64,000 nucleotides of DNA from Laguncularia racemosa (GCA_037954665.1 JBBMOL010000012.1:1736001-1800000); one strand, 5' to 3'. Positions 44,300 through 56,879 are shown, numbered from the stretch's first letter. Numbers and translations: made by a program. Notes: a model not told the origin generated them from the sequence alone.

Positions 44300-45830
44300 T
44301 ACCTAGCCATTCTTCCTACTCAAAGCATAAGCTACCGGGTTGGCCTTTCCTAGGTGATAGTTGATATTGAGATCATAATCCTTGATGAGTTCTAGCCACC
44401 TTCTTTGTCTCATGTTAAGCTCCTTCAGTGTGAATAGATACTTCAAGCTCTTATGATCCGTATAAATTTCACATCTTTACCCGTATAAATAATGTCTCCA
44501 TATCTTCAAGGCAAATATAACCATTGCTAATTCCAAATTATGGGTGGGATAATTCCTTTCACGTGGTTTTAACTATCTAGAAGCATAAGCCACAACCTTC
44601 TTATTTTGCATTAGAACACACTCTAACCTCATTGGTGATGCATTGCTATATACACAAAAGGTTCGTCTGAGTTAGGTAATGTTAAAATAGGAGCTAAATT
44701 CAACCTTTACTTCAAATCTTGAAAGATTCTCTCATAACTTTCATCCTAATCGAATTTTATGTCTTTCTAAGTCAAATTGGTCAATGGCTTTGAGATCTAC
44801 AAAAAATTCTTTACAAATCTCCTATAATATCTTACCAACCCAAGGACACTTCTTATTTCTATAATAATAGTTGGTTGTTTCCAGTCAACTATAGCCTTAA
44901 TCTTTGTTAGATCTATTGATACACCCTCTCTCGATATGATATGCCCTAAGAATGCCACTTGATTCATTCAAAATTCATATTTTGACAATTTCGCATATAA
45001 TTGATGTTTCTTCAATAATCTAAAGGCAATTCTTAGGTGTTCCTCATGCTCTAGCTTAGTCTTGGAATAAATGAGAATATCATCAATAAAGATTACCACA
45101 AATTTGTCTAAGAAAGGTTTGAAGATTTAGTTCATGAGATCTATGAATGCAAATAGAGCATTCATTAATCCAAATGGCATTACTAAAAACTCGTAATTAC
45201 CATATCTAGTTTGAAAAGTGGTTTTGGGTATATCTTTCAATCTAATATTTAACTGATGATACCCAGATTGTAGATCAATTCGAGAAAATACACTTGCTCC
45301 TTGCAATTGATCAAATAAATCATCAATTCTTGGAAAAAGGATAACTATTCTTGATAGTTACCTTATTTAATTCTCGATAATCAATGCACAATCGCATGGA
45401 TCCATTTTTATTCTTCACGAATAACACCGGAGCCCCCTAAAGGGATACACTCGGATAGATGAATTCTTTCTCTATTAATTCTTCCAATTAGACCTTCAAT
45501 TCCTTCAACTCGATCGGGGCTATTCAATAAGGCACTTTAGAGATCGGTTTAGTATTAGGCTTTGCTTCAATGGTGAAGTACATCTCTCTTGAAAGAGGTA
45601 GTTCTTGCAATTCTTTAGGAAATACTTCAAAGAATTCATTTACTATAGGTATTTCCTCTAATCTCAGTGGCTCTACGTTCGTCTCTATTATGCTTATCAA
45701 GCACATGTTCCAATCTTCAAGGTTTTCTCCTTTTACTTGTAAGACACTAGTAGGAACTTCAGAATTTCTTCTTAGTTGTCCCCAATACATTATGGTTTAT
45801 GTTCCCGACTTGCTGAATAGTACTTCTTTC
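44300..45830 (-). pseudogene. Tekay-like reverse transcriptase and RNase H remnant
   Basis: The minus-strand frame at 45524-45790 carries FFEVFPKELQELP and the start of the RT domain. The catalytic box is IFIDDILIYS (DD codons at about 45079-45084). AFLGHIISREG and the RT thumb follow near 44900-44950. RNase H sequence runs to about 44400. Stops are numerous. Confidence 0.8.
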
Positions 45831-45832
45831 TT

Positions 45833-46105
45833 CTAGCAATCTATATTAACATAATGCTTTGATAACCAATCCACTCCTAAAATTGCCTTGTAAACCCTCA
45901 TAGACAGAACAATTAAGTTTATAGGCATGTTTCTCCCATATATCTCAACTTGGTAATCTTTTATTATTTCTTTAGTGATCGCTTTCACTTCAGTAAGGGT
46001 ACTAATCCTCACAGTCTTCAAAGAAGGTTGAACTTCCAACTTCCTTTGTTGAGCTACAATCGAGCTTATAAAAGAGTGTGTATCTCCTGTATTGAAGAGA
46101 ACCAT
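45833..46105 (-). pseudogene. Tekay-like aspartic protease, catalytic Asp changed
   Basis: The frame shows VLFNTGDTHSFISS, where the family has DTG: the catalytic aspartate reads Asn. It is followed by AILGVDWLSKHYVNIDC, the conserved end of chromovirus proteases. This short frame is open but cannot be active as read. Confidence 0.82.
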
Positions 46106-46579
46106 GGTTGGTTAGGTGGCGATTGGAATGAATCTTAATAATTACGTAGTAATAGGATTAAGCTCTAACTTTTATTTTCTTGAATCTTTTAGTAGTGAGT
46201 CTTTTATAATTCTTAACTTTCTAATTGATTTTCCTATTTAAGTTTCATATATATATAGAATATTATATAAAGACGAGTTTGATTCTACGTACTTGTTACT
46301 ACATCTCCTTCACCCCAGTATCTCGTAGCTACTAAAATAACATCTTGATATTGTTCGGCTTCTTCTTCTACTTAGTGTCCAACATAAGTACCTTCGATGT
46401 CAAACACCTTGGCACTTGTGGTTTGCGTATTAGCTCCTTAATTTCTGTGTCAGAATGGTTGACTATTAGGTCTTCCAATTGTGGTCTTGGGCACTGTGAT
46501 CCTTACCACGATTCTTTGTTGTCTCTTGCTACAAGCATTTGCAAAATGTCCATTTTGCCTACAAATAAACAAAACAAGT

Positions 46580-47827
46580 CATAGTATTTTCCCATTGACA
46601 ATTTAGAATTTTGTGGTCACTAGGCCTACATTGGTAACATTTACCTTTTAATTGCGGACACTCTCGAGGGTAGTGTCATTCCCTACACTTCCAACAAACT
46701 ACATTCATAGGCTTTACTTGTGGTAAAATGACTAGGGGTTTGTTACTCAATGGCCTCACATTTAACATTGGTCTTTTTCCTTTCTCATTCGGACTTATGG
46801 TAAAGTTTTTGCTAAAACTTTAATCCCTGCACTTGATTGAGCTTGGGACCTTTATCTCTTTTCCTCTCCATTTTGCTTGTTCTAGAGCCCTAGCTTTAAT
46901 TACCACTTTTGAGTAGTTCTGTATCTTAAAGTCCATGATTCTCTCTTGGGTATCTACATCCAACCCATTCATAAATAATTTCCATTTTAGTATGTCCAGG
47001 TCTCTATAGGCGTTTAGAGCGAACTGCAACAATATGTTAAATTCATTCTTATACTAGTCTATGGTTTTTATACCCTTCCTCAACTGGAATAACTTCCCAC
47101 TTAATTTCATTTTTACGCTTTCTAAAAAATATTCTTTGAAGAATTCTACACGAAAGGTCTCCCACGATATAGGCTAGGGTAGTGTTCTCTAACTTGCATC
47201 CCACTAAACTTAGGCTCTCATCTTCAACATGCGCATTGCATATGCCGCTTTTTGGTGGTCTGCCACTTCATAAGTCGCAAATGATCCTTCCACTTAGGCA
47301 ATCCAATCTTTTACCTCCTTGGGCTTTCTAAATGCTTAGTCAAAATATCTATTGGATTGTATAACGTCAGAAAATATACTATTTTGAATTCTTTGATCAA
47401 TCCCTCCTTGATTATATCCCTATTGTCCTTCTGCATACATCACAGGGGCGATTGAAATTAGAGGAAGTGGAGGTGGCATCTATTGTGGTTGGGGAGTTAG
47501 TATAGGCAGTACTTGCTATGGTTGAGGTGGTAGAGGAGGTGGTTATAGTGGAAGCTATCCTCTTAGTATCAAATACTGCATCATTAATGCCTATTGTTGT
47601 GCCATTTATTGCATTGTTGCTTCCAGTCTTACAATGCGGTCTTCTCCGCTTCTTTCTCCACTAGAGGCTCTTATACTCCTTCGACCCTATTGAGGTGCTC
47701 TACTCGGTATCCTAGGTTGCAATTCTAGGTTTTCTTCCTAAGCTAAGGTTGAGGTCTCAACTCGAGCTATTTCATCTCCAGTGCCTCTATATCGAGTTGG
47801 TGTCGTTGTCTTTCTCCCCCTACTCAT
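46580..47827 (-). pseudogene. Tekay-like gag with two CCHC knuckles, many stops
   Basis: The ATG is at 47827 (MSRGRKTTTPTRYRGTGDE). The gag domain is at about 46820-47400, with an open part at 46820-47032 (FMNGLDVDTQERIMDF). Two zinc knuckles lie at about 46590-46700 (CWKCREWHYPREC, CYQCRPSDHKILNC). About sixteen in-frame stops were counted by hand between 47827 and 47030: roughly two thirds TAG, the rest TAA, none TGA. In several cases the family has Gln or Trp at that place. Confidence 0.8.
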
Positions 47828-48154
47828 ATTTCCACTGTAATTTATTAATGCAATATACATAACATGTTAAGACATTTTCAATGATACCTATCAATAATGA
47901 TACCGATATCAATAAAAGTCATATAACATATTTGCGTATTTGCATAAAAAGTAAGGATGCATGAATTTCACGACATTTTATACATTTTCCCAAAAATTTA
48001 CATTTCTTATGCTCCTAGCCTATACATTTATCAACTTGGAGGGATATTATTATATTACAAAATTTCTCTTCCAAGTTTCCTCAAAATACGAGCTTTCTTA
48101 TTATTTATATGCATTATTTTCCCCAAAATTTGTTTCAAATTTATCTTTATACTC

Positions 48155-48808
48155 CTAAGCAGTACTCCTCAAACCATCAACCACATCTTCATCACTCCTA
48201 CTTAGTTCTTCTTCTTCCATAGAGTTTGATGCTACGCTTTCGATTTTTAGCGTGCTCTCAAGATCGAAATTCTCCTTAGGTAGTGGATCTTATTCCGTGT
48301 CTTCTTCCTGCTCCCCTTCTTCAGGATGTATCACATACATTTCCCCTTGATCTACAATATCAAGCTCTTTGTTCTCGATATAATCTAAAGTACCCCAAGA
48401 GTCCTTGAAATACAATAATCTACTATTAAACCTTGGTGCTCAATCATAAATTCTTCTTGCATACATCTGAGTATTCCTTTTGGACTTAACAAGAGGTGTA
48501 AAGACTTCTCGAGGATATCTCATTTCTATATTAAATCTGGCCACAAACAATATTTCTGACAACTCACCTTCCAAGCCCTTCATCTTAGCAAACCAAGCTT
48601 CCAAAGCTAGTATGGCAATATATTTACTATACCTATTCCCCAAGTCTTTGCTTAGTCTATCCAATTGATATTGCCATCTTTCTGTTAATCCCATTATCTG
48701 GTCTTCAATTATCTCATCTATTGTTTTGTTTAACTAGAAATACTCGTATCGAGAGTGAATCTTTTGCATCCTCAGCCTATGTTCCATCAAGTTATCCTCA
48801 TCCTCCAT
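48155..48808 (-). pseudogene. Extra open frame in the Tekay-like leader (unknown)
   Basis: The frame from the ATG at 48808 runs 218 codons to TAG at 48155-48157. Only three internal stops (TAG, TGA, TAA) interrupt it, in an element whose gag carries many more. The N-terminal part is charged and probably helical (MEDEDNLMEHRLRMQKIHSR). The middle holds LERWQYQL-like and RYPREVFTPLVKSKR segments. The C-terminal third is very acidic (EEGEQEEDTE). It lies between primer site and gag, on the element's coding strand. I do not recognise the family. It could be an additional gene of this lineage, a captured host fragment, or chance. Confidence 0.45.
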
Positions 48809-49038
48809 ACAACACAAGTTCCATCTTCAATCTAAGTGCTTGAGCATTGTCTACATCTCACCGAATACAAAGTTTTGTAAGTTGTCAGTTATCTAATTTC
48901 CCATTTACAAGTTCTACCCACTCTCTTCTATTAAGGTAGGTTTTTCCTAACTATTGGGTTGTCAAGTTAATTTCTTAAGACATTGACCTTCAACTTGGCT
49001 TCTATTTACTTTATGTTTCACCTTAAATTTAAATTCAT

Positions 49039-49050
49039 GCTCTGATACCA
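49039..49050 (-). other. Primer-binding site of the Tekay-like element
   Basis: The - strand reads TGGTATCAGAGC, an exact match to the initiator-methionine-tRNA primer site used by plant gypsy elements. It borders the 5' LTR. Confidence 0.85.
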
Positions 49051-50809
49051 ACAAAAGTTATCACGCCCCATAGGATATCCTAATCGTGACAACTTACCAC
49101 TATTACTTAGCCCTTAATAAGTAACTGCAAAGTATCTCAAACTCAATATCAATGAAGCTATTAAAACAAAATTAATAACATCGAATGCCTCTAGCATTCC
49201 ACTATTTCATTTACACCATTCTATATTCATTGGAATAAAATGCACAAGTATTCTAAAGGTAAGCCTCATCTAAGTCCTAAAACAACATAGATTGAATTTT
49301 TGTACTAATTCAAATTAAAATATATATAGTCAACAGTTTATCGGAATTCTAATTCCATTTATAGGAGAAATTCATTCTATCTCTTGAATTGTTGCTCCTT
49401 ATCTCAGAAGTTTTGCGACAAGATTTACTTAAATTGGTATTGTTTCTACCTAGTAAGTTCATGTAGTTGTGACTTACATCATATAATTTGTAGTAAGGTG
49501 AGCTATATTGCCTAATGAGATAGAAGTGTAATACTTTCAATACTGCACATATACAAACAAATCAAGCAAGTTCTCAATCATATGCTATGCATAGATAACC
49601 ATATGTAATGCAACATCACACTCGATCTTTTGGTAACTAGCTTAAAGTCTAGGGTTTAATACCCCCTTGACCTTGGGTTAGAGATTCTCACAACCATCAA
49701 TGCCTAAGTCTCACGATCCGTTTATTTTCATCTTATCTCTTTATTAGAAATTATCTTTTGAATCAATTCCTTAAGCTCCAAGCGTCAATCAATACATCGA
49801 GCACACACACTTTCAAGGACAAACCAAACTCAAAACTGTCAAAAGCACGATAACCCCTAAGTCACTTAGTTAACTAATAGCAGGGGCAGTAATCTCGCCC
49901 AATTATTTTTTGTGCACCCTGTAACAATTATGGCCTTCAACACCATGCAATGTTTCAAAAAATGCGTATCAAATTTTATTTAAGTCATAATAATTAATTT
50001 ATTATTTTAGGGTAATTACACAAGATATAATCACGTCAATGACAAAATATAGAAAGCATCAAACCTTTATAGTCATGAAAAAGCTTTCACAAAATCATAG
50101 TACAATAAGAAAAAAAATTTCAAAAGTTTTGGATTTCTTTTTAATATAATAAGCTAAGTATTACATTGTGCTACTATATATATATATTTACTTCTCTCCT
50201 TAGCCAAATGCCTCTCTCTCCTTAACATTTGTTGTTTTTTATATATAATAATATATATTATTCCATTCATTTTTTTCTTTGTAAATACCTGAGTAATATT
50301 ATATATATGTGTGTGTGTAATTAATAAAAATAAAAAAAAATCTGCCAAGGACAATACGGGAAATAAGATTTATGACTGGAGATAAGATGGTCATTTCGCG
50401 ACCTAAGTATATAAGCTTCCTTTTTACCTAGGGTTAACACTTTTTCCTCATTTATATACCTCATAGAACCTTAGATACACTTTACATAAATCTGATGAGA
50501 AAAAAGGACTAGCAATTACTATGATTCATCGACTAGTTTGAGGTGAGTAGATCGATCAATAACAATTGATCGTTAAATTCATGTATATCTTAAAGTAGGA
50601 ATTAATGTATTAAGATCATTTACAGATCTAGATCAATATGTGATAAGCAAGGGACGAAACAAGAGATTCACTCATCACGATAACGATTCGAGTTAAGTAA
50701 GTGTATCTATTAGTGTATTACATTATAAATTTTATGTTAGATAGACCAATTAGGTTGAATTAATTAGAAATCGAGCTGATGGATAGATTTACTAAGTGTA
50801 CAGTGAGAT

Positions 50810-51040
50810 ACACGGCCTCCCAACACAACCGTGTTGGAACCGTGTTGAAGACCTAAAGTGAACTGAGAGATACATGACCTTCCAACACAATCGTGTTGGA
50901 ACCGTGTTGAAAATCCAAGTAAATAGAGAGATACATAACCGTGTTGAAAAAAAAAAAGAAGAGAGAAATGTATATGGCCTTTGGCAAGGTCGTTTACTAC
51001 CCTGTATTCAACTACATGGCCCCCAACATGACCGTGTTGA
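50810..51040. repeat. CCGTGTTGG-type repeats in the nested LTR
   Basis: The words CCAACACAA(C/T)CGTGTTGG and ACCGTGTTGAA recur at about 50820, 50880 and 50938, with further related words near 51024. Each is embedded in a GAGAGATACA(C/T)-containing unit of about 60 bp. The words are partly self-complementary. Confidence 0.65.
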
Positions 51041-51774
51041 GTTAAAACACATTTATTTTCCTTTTGATATTTATAGGAATACAATTCTAAAAGCAAATAA
51101 TTTGAATCATGTATAGGTTTGGAAGAACTGTAAAGCTAGAAAAGTATAAGACAAACTAAGTTTTGCAAAGTTAGGTACATGTATACCATGTTTGTTGCAT
51201 GTGCTTAGTAAATTAGATTTTTGTGTGTGAGTTTAATAATATTGTAAATGAACCTGGTTGGGTATGCATGTGATTGTGAATTGTTGGGTCCAAGAAATCG
51301 AGTGTGGGTTGGTGTTCTTGGGGTAGCACCCCGATGATCGGTATATAATGTTATACCTAGTGGAGTCATGTATCGAAATGATCCAGGTCTTATGTAGAAG
51401 ATTGTATGTGGAAGGTTATAACATGTATTATGAAAGGTTGTAGTGTATGGACTTATGGATTCATGAATAGTGGGGTATAACCACTGTCATATATATATTA
51501 TTATGATAAGAGACTCATAAACAAAGGGGATTACCTTTGTCATATATATATATATTTTACTTGTGGATGGATTGTGAAAGAATGTTTATGAACGTGATGG
51601 ATGAAGATATCTATGATGAGATTATGTATCGGCTAAAGATTGTGAAAGATAAATAAAATTATGTATGAATATTATGATGCATTCTACATGTGTTATTGTT
51701 TCTAGCATGGCATGCATGTGTGTGTGTAGGTATGTACTATATTAGGCATTAGTTTACCCCTCGTGGGAATTTTT

Positions 51775-52085
51775 TTTTTTTTAGTTGCAGATGCTACAGG
51801 AGAAATTGTAGGATATGTTGAAAACATGGGGAAAACAATTTAAGATCAAAACAATCACGAAAATGTAGAATACGTCTATTATGATGACTAATAAATAGAC
51901 TAATGAAAGACGTGTTAAATTTTATTTTATTTTTAGTTGCAGATACTATAGAAGAAATTGTGGGATATGTTGAAAACTTGGGGGAAACAATTCAAGATAA
52001 GAAAAATAACGAAAATTTAGAATATGTCTATTACGATGACTAATAAATAAACTAAGGAAGACATGTTAAATTTTTTATTTAGTCA
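51775..52085. repeat. ~155-bp tandem duplication in the nested LTR
   Basis: The two copies, about 51777-51930 and 51933-52085, both start TTTAGTTGCAGAT and contain GATGACTAATAAATA near the end. They differ at roughly one site in ten. Confidence 0.75.
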
Positions 52086-53801
52086 TTTTGAGAATTTTTA
52101 TTGTAAGTGAATGTTAATCATTTATGCTATTTAATTTAAGAAGAATTTTGAAGACTTGTTATTTAGGATGGAAAATTTTATTAATCTTTGTTATGCAGCA
52201 AATGATTTATGATTATTATTAGGAGTACATGAGTGTGAGTATTTGGAGAATAGTGGTGATTAAGCCTTTATGTGTCTTTAGGAAATGAGAACATGTGGCA
52301 AGCCATAACATACCTGGGTTTTGGGGCATTGCAATCTTCCTCCTTACTTTTATATGTCCCTCATCAGATTCTTACTATGGGAGCTTCAACATTCACTGGA
52401 CTTTGTTCCATGCACGCACTCACACTCACAACCTATTTGCGTACACTTTTCACACCAATTTAACTACTCCGCTCACTCGCATACATCGATATTTCGTAAT
52501 GCACACAATCACCATATCCCCGACCCATTTTCAATTAACCATGTTCCATGCACATACACACACACTCATCCCCATTTGTGCACACAACACACGCACTTCC
52601 CAGCACATACACCACACATGCACAATAGCACATACACACCACATGCACACAACAACACACACCTAGTAGCATGCACACACTTCTTGCACACATCTATGCT
52701 TCACACACACATAGAGTCTACACTCGCCCCCTGCCTTCCAGCAAGCTAACACACACATACACGACATTACACCTTGTGTCCACAAACCATCATCTACTCC
52801 CATGCACACGAGCACAATCTACACTCACACATGCCACACTAGCTTAAGTCATGTACCAACAGATACACACACATTCTCTTAGTTGTAGAACAGAACACTC
52901 ACAGATCATCTAAACATAATAGCATGCAATTTTCATACTCACACAAAAATCGGCCACGATATTTTTACGTAATATTACAATAACCAATATATATGTATAT
53001 ACACACACAAATAACAATACACACATCATAGATAACGGTATATCATAGAGTTTCTACTTACTTAGGTCTTATTTTCTTTACAGCCCATAATAGTCTTCAG
53101 ATAATTGTGTGAGATCAAAATCTTCTCCTAAAGTACAAGAAAATAACACTATTACTTGCTACTCATGCTAATACCATCCTACCTATTATATTTCTAGCAA
53201 TTCCACTATTTTCTAAGTTATAAGCTTATTTTTCTACACATATTAAAATTATGTTTAAATTCTAAAAGTTGAAATTTTCTCGCACAAGTCTAGCTTAGTT
53301 TTGTAAGGCTTACCTTAAGGATTGTGTAAGTAGTCCTGAATTGTGATTTGGATGTTGTACACGTGTTCTATGTTCTTTTCTTTTTTTTCCCTTTCCCTTT
53401 TCCTTTTTCTATTCTTTGCTTTTGTTTTATCTCTCTCTCTCATTTTAACTTTAGAAAATTGTTATCTTCTTCTGGAAGACTCTACCCCTTGTATATATAA
53501 AGGTATTTTCGTGATTTATCAAGTCTGTTCATCTCATGTAGTAATTTATGTAAGGTTAGTAACTTTAGTGTTTTGTTTTAAAATTTTACAACTAAGTTAA
53601 ATGAGTTATTTTGAGCACAAATATTTACTTAAAATTTTCATTTAACTATTATAAACCTCTTATTCTAATTTATTTTATTGTTTACCCCCAAAATTTATGT
53701 GGTTTTCTTTTAATTTGAAATTATGCAGATTGTAAATAAGACTTACAATAATTTACAAGCTAATCTGGTGTTAAATTTCCACTAATTTCCCAGGTTTTAG
53801 A

Positions 53802-55680
53802 TTGAGTATATGATACCATAAAAAATTTTGGAAACCATAAAGTAATCTAGAATATGAAACCCATTGTACATGGAGTAGAATATGTGTTTAAGGTGAGTAC
53901 TCATGTATAATAGGTAGAGCTATGCAAATGGGTTAGGCACGTAAGCTGTCCTAGACATTAGACTTAAGCTGAACTTGCTAATTCTTGGGTTAAAAAAATA
54001 TGACCCAGGACTAGCCTAGGGTCTTATGGTTCTAAGCTATTTCATGTGAACTGGCAGTTCACAGGTCAATTAGGCTCCTGAATTGGCCCATAATTGTTTT
54101 TTTGCTTGAAAATTTTGAGTCTAAACCAAAGTCGAGTTGAACTGGCCTCCATGGGCCTGTTCGAGTCGGGTTGATGGGTCGACCTAACCTAATCTTATGT
54201 CTAGGCTATTCCATTTAACCTGCTTAAGAAATGGGATATGGTTGAATTTTCTAACTCATTAAAAAAGCAAGGCCAAATAAACTTGGCCTATTTAACTTAT
54301 GGGTTAAAGTGAGTCAACTCATTTAACTCACAAACTAATTGACCAACCTAAAAAAAATAAAAAGAAAAACAAAAATTTGGCATAACTTTTTCTAATTACA
54401 TACTACAATCACAACATAATATTGGCTCACTAATTTACTTCACTTTTAGACTTAAGCTAATAAACTATAAAACTCAAGTTGCATATCATGATTCATCATC
54501 ATTTTCTTCACGCTTCTTTCTTACTTTCTTATCTTGGACCTTTCATTTTCCTCGCTCATTCAATCCCTTAATCCTTCTATGATTTTACAATATTCATATT
54601 ATAAAGGTTATTGTAATTTTAATATCCATAATATGATATAACATATCAAGTCAATTCATTATATTTCTATACAAATGATATAAGGTTATAGGGAACTTTA
54701 TATTTTGTACAATTTTAAATAAAAAAATAAAATTTATTGTTGGTGGGTTGTAGGTTAGTCTATATAATACACTAAAACGTATAAATTGATTAAATGAGTT
54801 GTATTAAGCCATTTAACCCACCAAAATGCATAAATAAGTTAAATGGGTTGGTTCGGTGAGTCAACTTATTTTATCCACCAACCCATGTGAATTGGGTTAG
54901 GATCAATAAAATTTAAACTGTCTACCCATGGACCAAAGTGGCTGAACTAGGTTGGGTTGAACCATTTTACTCACTTGGATAAGTTTAGTAGTAGGTAAAA
55001 AGTTATTTTCTATACCCTATCCTCTAGGTTAAGTTTCATTATTCCAAAAATCTTGAGTTAAAACCTTACCCAATATCCAATCCTAACTATTGAGTACCAA
55101 TCATATAGAAACCAAGATGTTTCAAGATTTGCTAATTCTTTGTGGGATTTTCAAGGTTAAGGAGTGCATGTTGTCACTCCTCCATGTTTGTTACCTAGTG
55201 CTTCATAAAATTGAAATCCTTCACAAAGGAACTCGAAAAGTAACCTATTTCTTTCTTTCCTGTTCTTTTTTTTTTCTTATTTTTTCTAAAACATTTGTTG
55301 AATTGTTTTATTTTTTTTTGTGTACATTAAAAATACCATTCAATCAATTAATAAATTTAAATTTTATAAATTATATTTTTTAATGATGATAAAATATTAA
55401 TAATATATGTTTATATTTTTTGTTTTTCTATTTTTATTTAGTTTCACATTATTAATAATAAAATTATCTTTATAGAATATTAAAGTATTTGTTTAAAAGT
55501 AATAATATAATAAGACTTACAAATTTGGTAGGAAACTTTCATAAGACCTATGGATAAAATATAGAAGTCCTTAATATAGAAAAGTTTCTTATTAAGCTAA
55601 CAAGACATGTTAAAGACTTTGTAGAAGTCCTTACCATTGTACATGAATTGCAAATTTAGGTGAGATGTTGACATTTCAAG
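53802..55680. other. AT-rich DNA with a GGGTTAA/TTAACCC-rich block
   Basis: 53915-54985 is rich in AATGGGTTA, GGGTTGG and TTAACCCA words on both strands, like subterminal regions of plant hAT-derived non-autonomous elements. Its left edge (TAGAGCTATGCAAATGGGTTAGG, written here in parts: TAGAGCTATG then CAAATGGGTTAGG) resembles the 9177 terminus. No clear partner end or target duplication was found. The rest is featureless. Confidence 0.35.
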
Positions 55681-56871
55681 CATGGACAGGCCTAAAGGGG
55701 GGCCACAAGGGGTGTTGGCCCTAAGCCCAAAAAAAATTAATTATAGAAATTTACTATATAGTATATTAAATATTTTAGAGTAAATTTTGTTATGTTTTAT
55801 TAGATATTATTAAGTGATTAAGTGTCTATCATTATAGATCAAAGATTATTGGTTCAAATCTCAATATAATCATTTTTCTTTTCAAGTTGCATTAATTGTT
55901 TGTCTCTCATTAAATGCGTTTCACTATCTTTTTACATTTTTTTTTCTTTCATCCATATCTAATAAAATTAAATTCATTTATTAAATAGTTAAGTTTCAAT
56001 CTTAATGTATAAAACGTTAGTAAACAATAAGTTATAATTTTGAATGTTCTAACATTATTTTTTCATAATTAAAGTAATGAAAATGAATGGATACTATTAA
56101 GCAATTGATTGTCTAATTACTTATATTGAATTTGATTTTTTTTGTGATTTATTTTTATTGATAACAAAATCTCACTAAAAGCATTTTACTTTTCTAAGTT
56201 GTATTTATTGTTTATCTATCGTTTTTCTACTTTTTTTTTTCTTTTTTCTTAATATCTAATAAAATTAAATTCACTTATTAAAAAGTAATAGTTAGCAAAA
56301 TAAATTCTAATTATATACTATTGATTTATTAGTATTCATACCATAAATAACAATGACGTTATCAATACTACAATAGTTTCGGTCTTGTCACATAAAAATT
56401 TAGTAAATAATAAGTAATATTACTCAATGTTCTAATATTCCTTTTTGACAATTAATATAATGAAAATGAATAGATACAAAGAAGCAACCAATCGTCTAAT
56501 TATTTATATTGAATTGATTTTTTTTAAACATTTTTTTTGTGATTTATTTTTATTGATAACGGAACTTACACATGTTTTATGTATTAATTCCATATTTTTA
56601 TAAATGGATAAGTAAGAAGCAAAAAAACTTATTCTTTCAAAAAAAAATTGAAGTGCATTAAACATTAAAATCATTTTACAAAAAGAAAAAAAAGAAAAAT
56701 CACCCCATTTTAGAAAGTATTGCAAGTGGACATATTAACAAAATCCTTTTTATGTATATAAGATACACTATTATTATAAAAACTAATAAATATTTTTCTA
56801 GAAGTAACATTAATTTAAATAAAACAAGTCTGATTCAACTCTCTAACCATATAACTCTGCATCCATCCCTG
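55681..56871. mobile_element. Non-autonomous hAT-like element (1.19 kb) with 8-bp target duplication
   Basis: ATTTCAAG at 55673-55680 and again at 56872-56879 flank a segment that starts CATGGACAGGCC and, read inwards from the right, starts CAGGGATGGATGC. These are short imperfect inverted termini of the CAGGG type typical of hAT elements, which make 8-bp duplications. The left end continues into a GGGGGGCC-AAGGGG-GGCC block. There is no transposase inside; the interior is AT-rich with a diverged internal repeat (spacing about 383 bp; words at 56079 and 56462). Confidence 0.65.
55900..56570. repeat. Diverged internal repeat of the hAT-like element
   Basis: GAAAATGAAT(G/A)GATAC at 56079 and 56462 is followed in both copies by CTAATTA-TTATATTGAAT and TGTGATTTATTTTTATTG. 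The upstream blocks TATCTAATAAAATTAAATTCA near 55966 and 56250 (a shared word of about 20 bp) show the duplication extends to the left. Confidence 0.6.
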
Positions 56872-56879
56872 ATTTCAAG

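Larger units (their letters stand above)
50280..52333 (+). mobile_element. Probable solo LTR nested in the 5' LTR
   Basis: The insertion starts TGTAAATACCTGAG and ends GGGGCATTGCA, so it has TG...CA ends. It is flanked by TTCTT (50275-50279) and ATCTT (52334-52338), a 4-of-5 match. A TATA-like box (AGTATATAAGCTTCC, about 50406-50420) followed by CCTTTTTACCTAGGG suggests a promoter facing right. No coding sequence, primer site or purine tract lies inside, which fits an LTR left after recombination of a gypsy element with ~2-kb LTRs. Confidence 0.6.
40030..53801 (-). mobile_element. Tekay/Del-like chromovirus (Ty3/gypsy), decayed, with nested solo LTR
   Basis: Minus-strand element in order: 5' LTR (49051-53801, enlarged by an insertion), primer site 49039-49050, leader with an open frame (48155-48808), gag from 47827, protease about 45833-46105, RT about 44900-45790, RNase H, integrase about 43130-44000, chromodomain-like end near 42700-42900, purine tract just left of 42705, 3' LTR 40030-42689. 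The integrase C-terminal wording (GKLSPKYVGPYEILERVGEVVYRLALP-like, about 43010-43090) is that of the Tekay/Del clade. Dozens of stops make it non-coding. The LTRs are clearly diverged, so the insertion is older than the one in RPT6 intron 7. Confidence 0.85.
49051..53801 (-). repeat. 5' LTR of the Tekay-like element, interrupted by a 2.05-kb insertion
   Basis: Homologous to 40030-42689. Alignment is continuous from about 49060 to 50275 and from 52334 to 53801; the sequence between has no counterpart in the other LTR. The right end reads GTTTTAGA where the other LTR has GTTTTACA. Confidence 0.82.
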
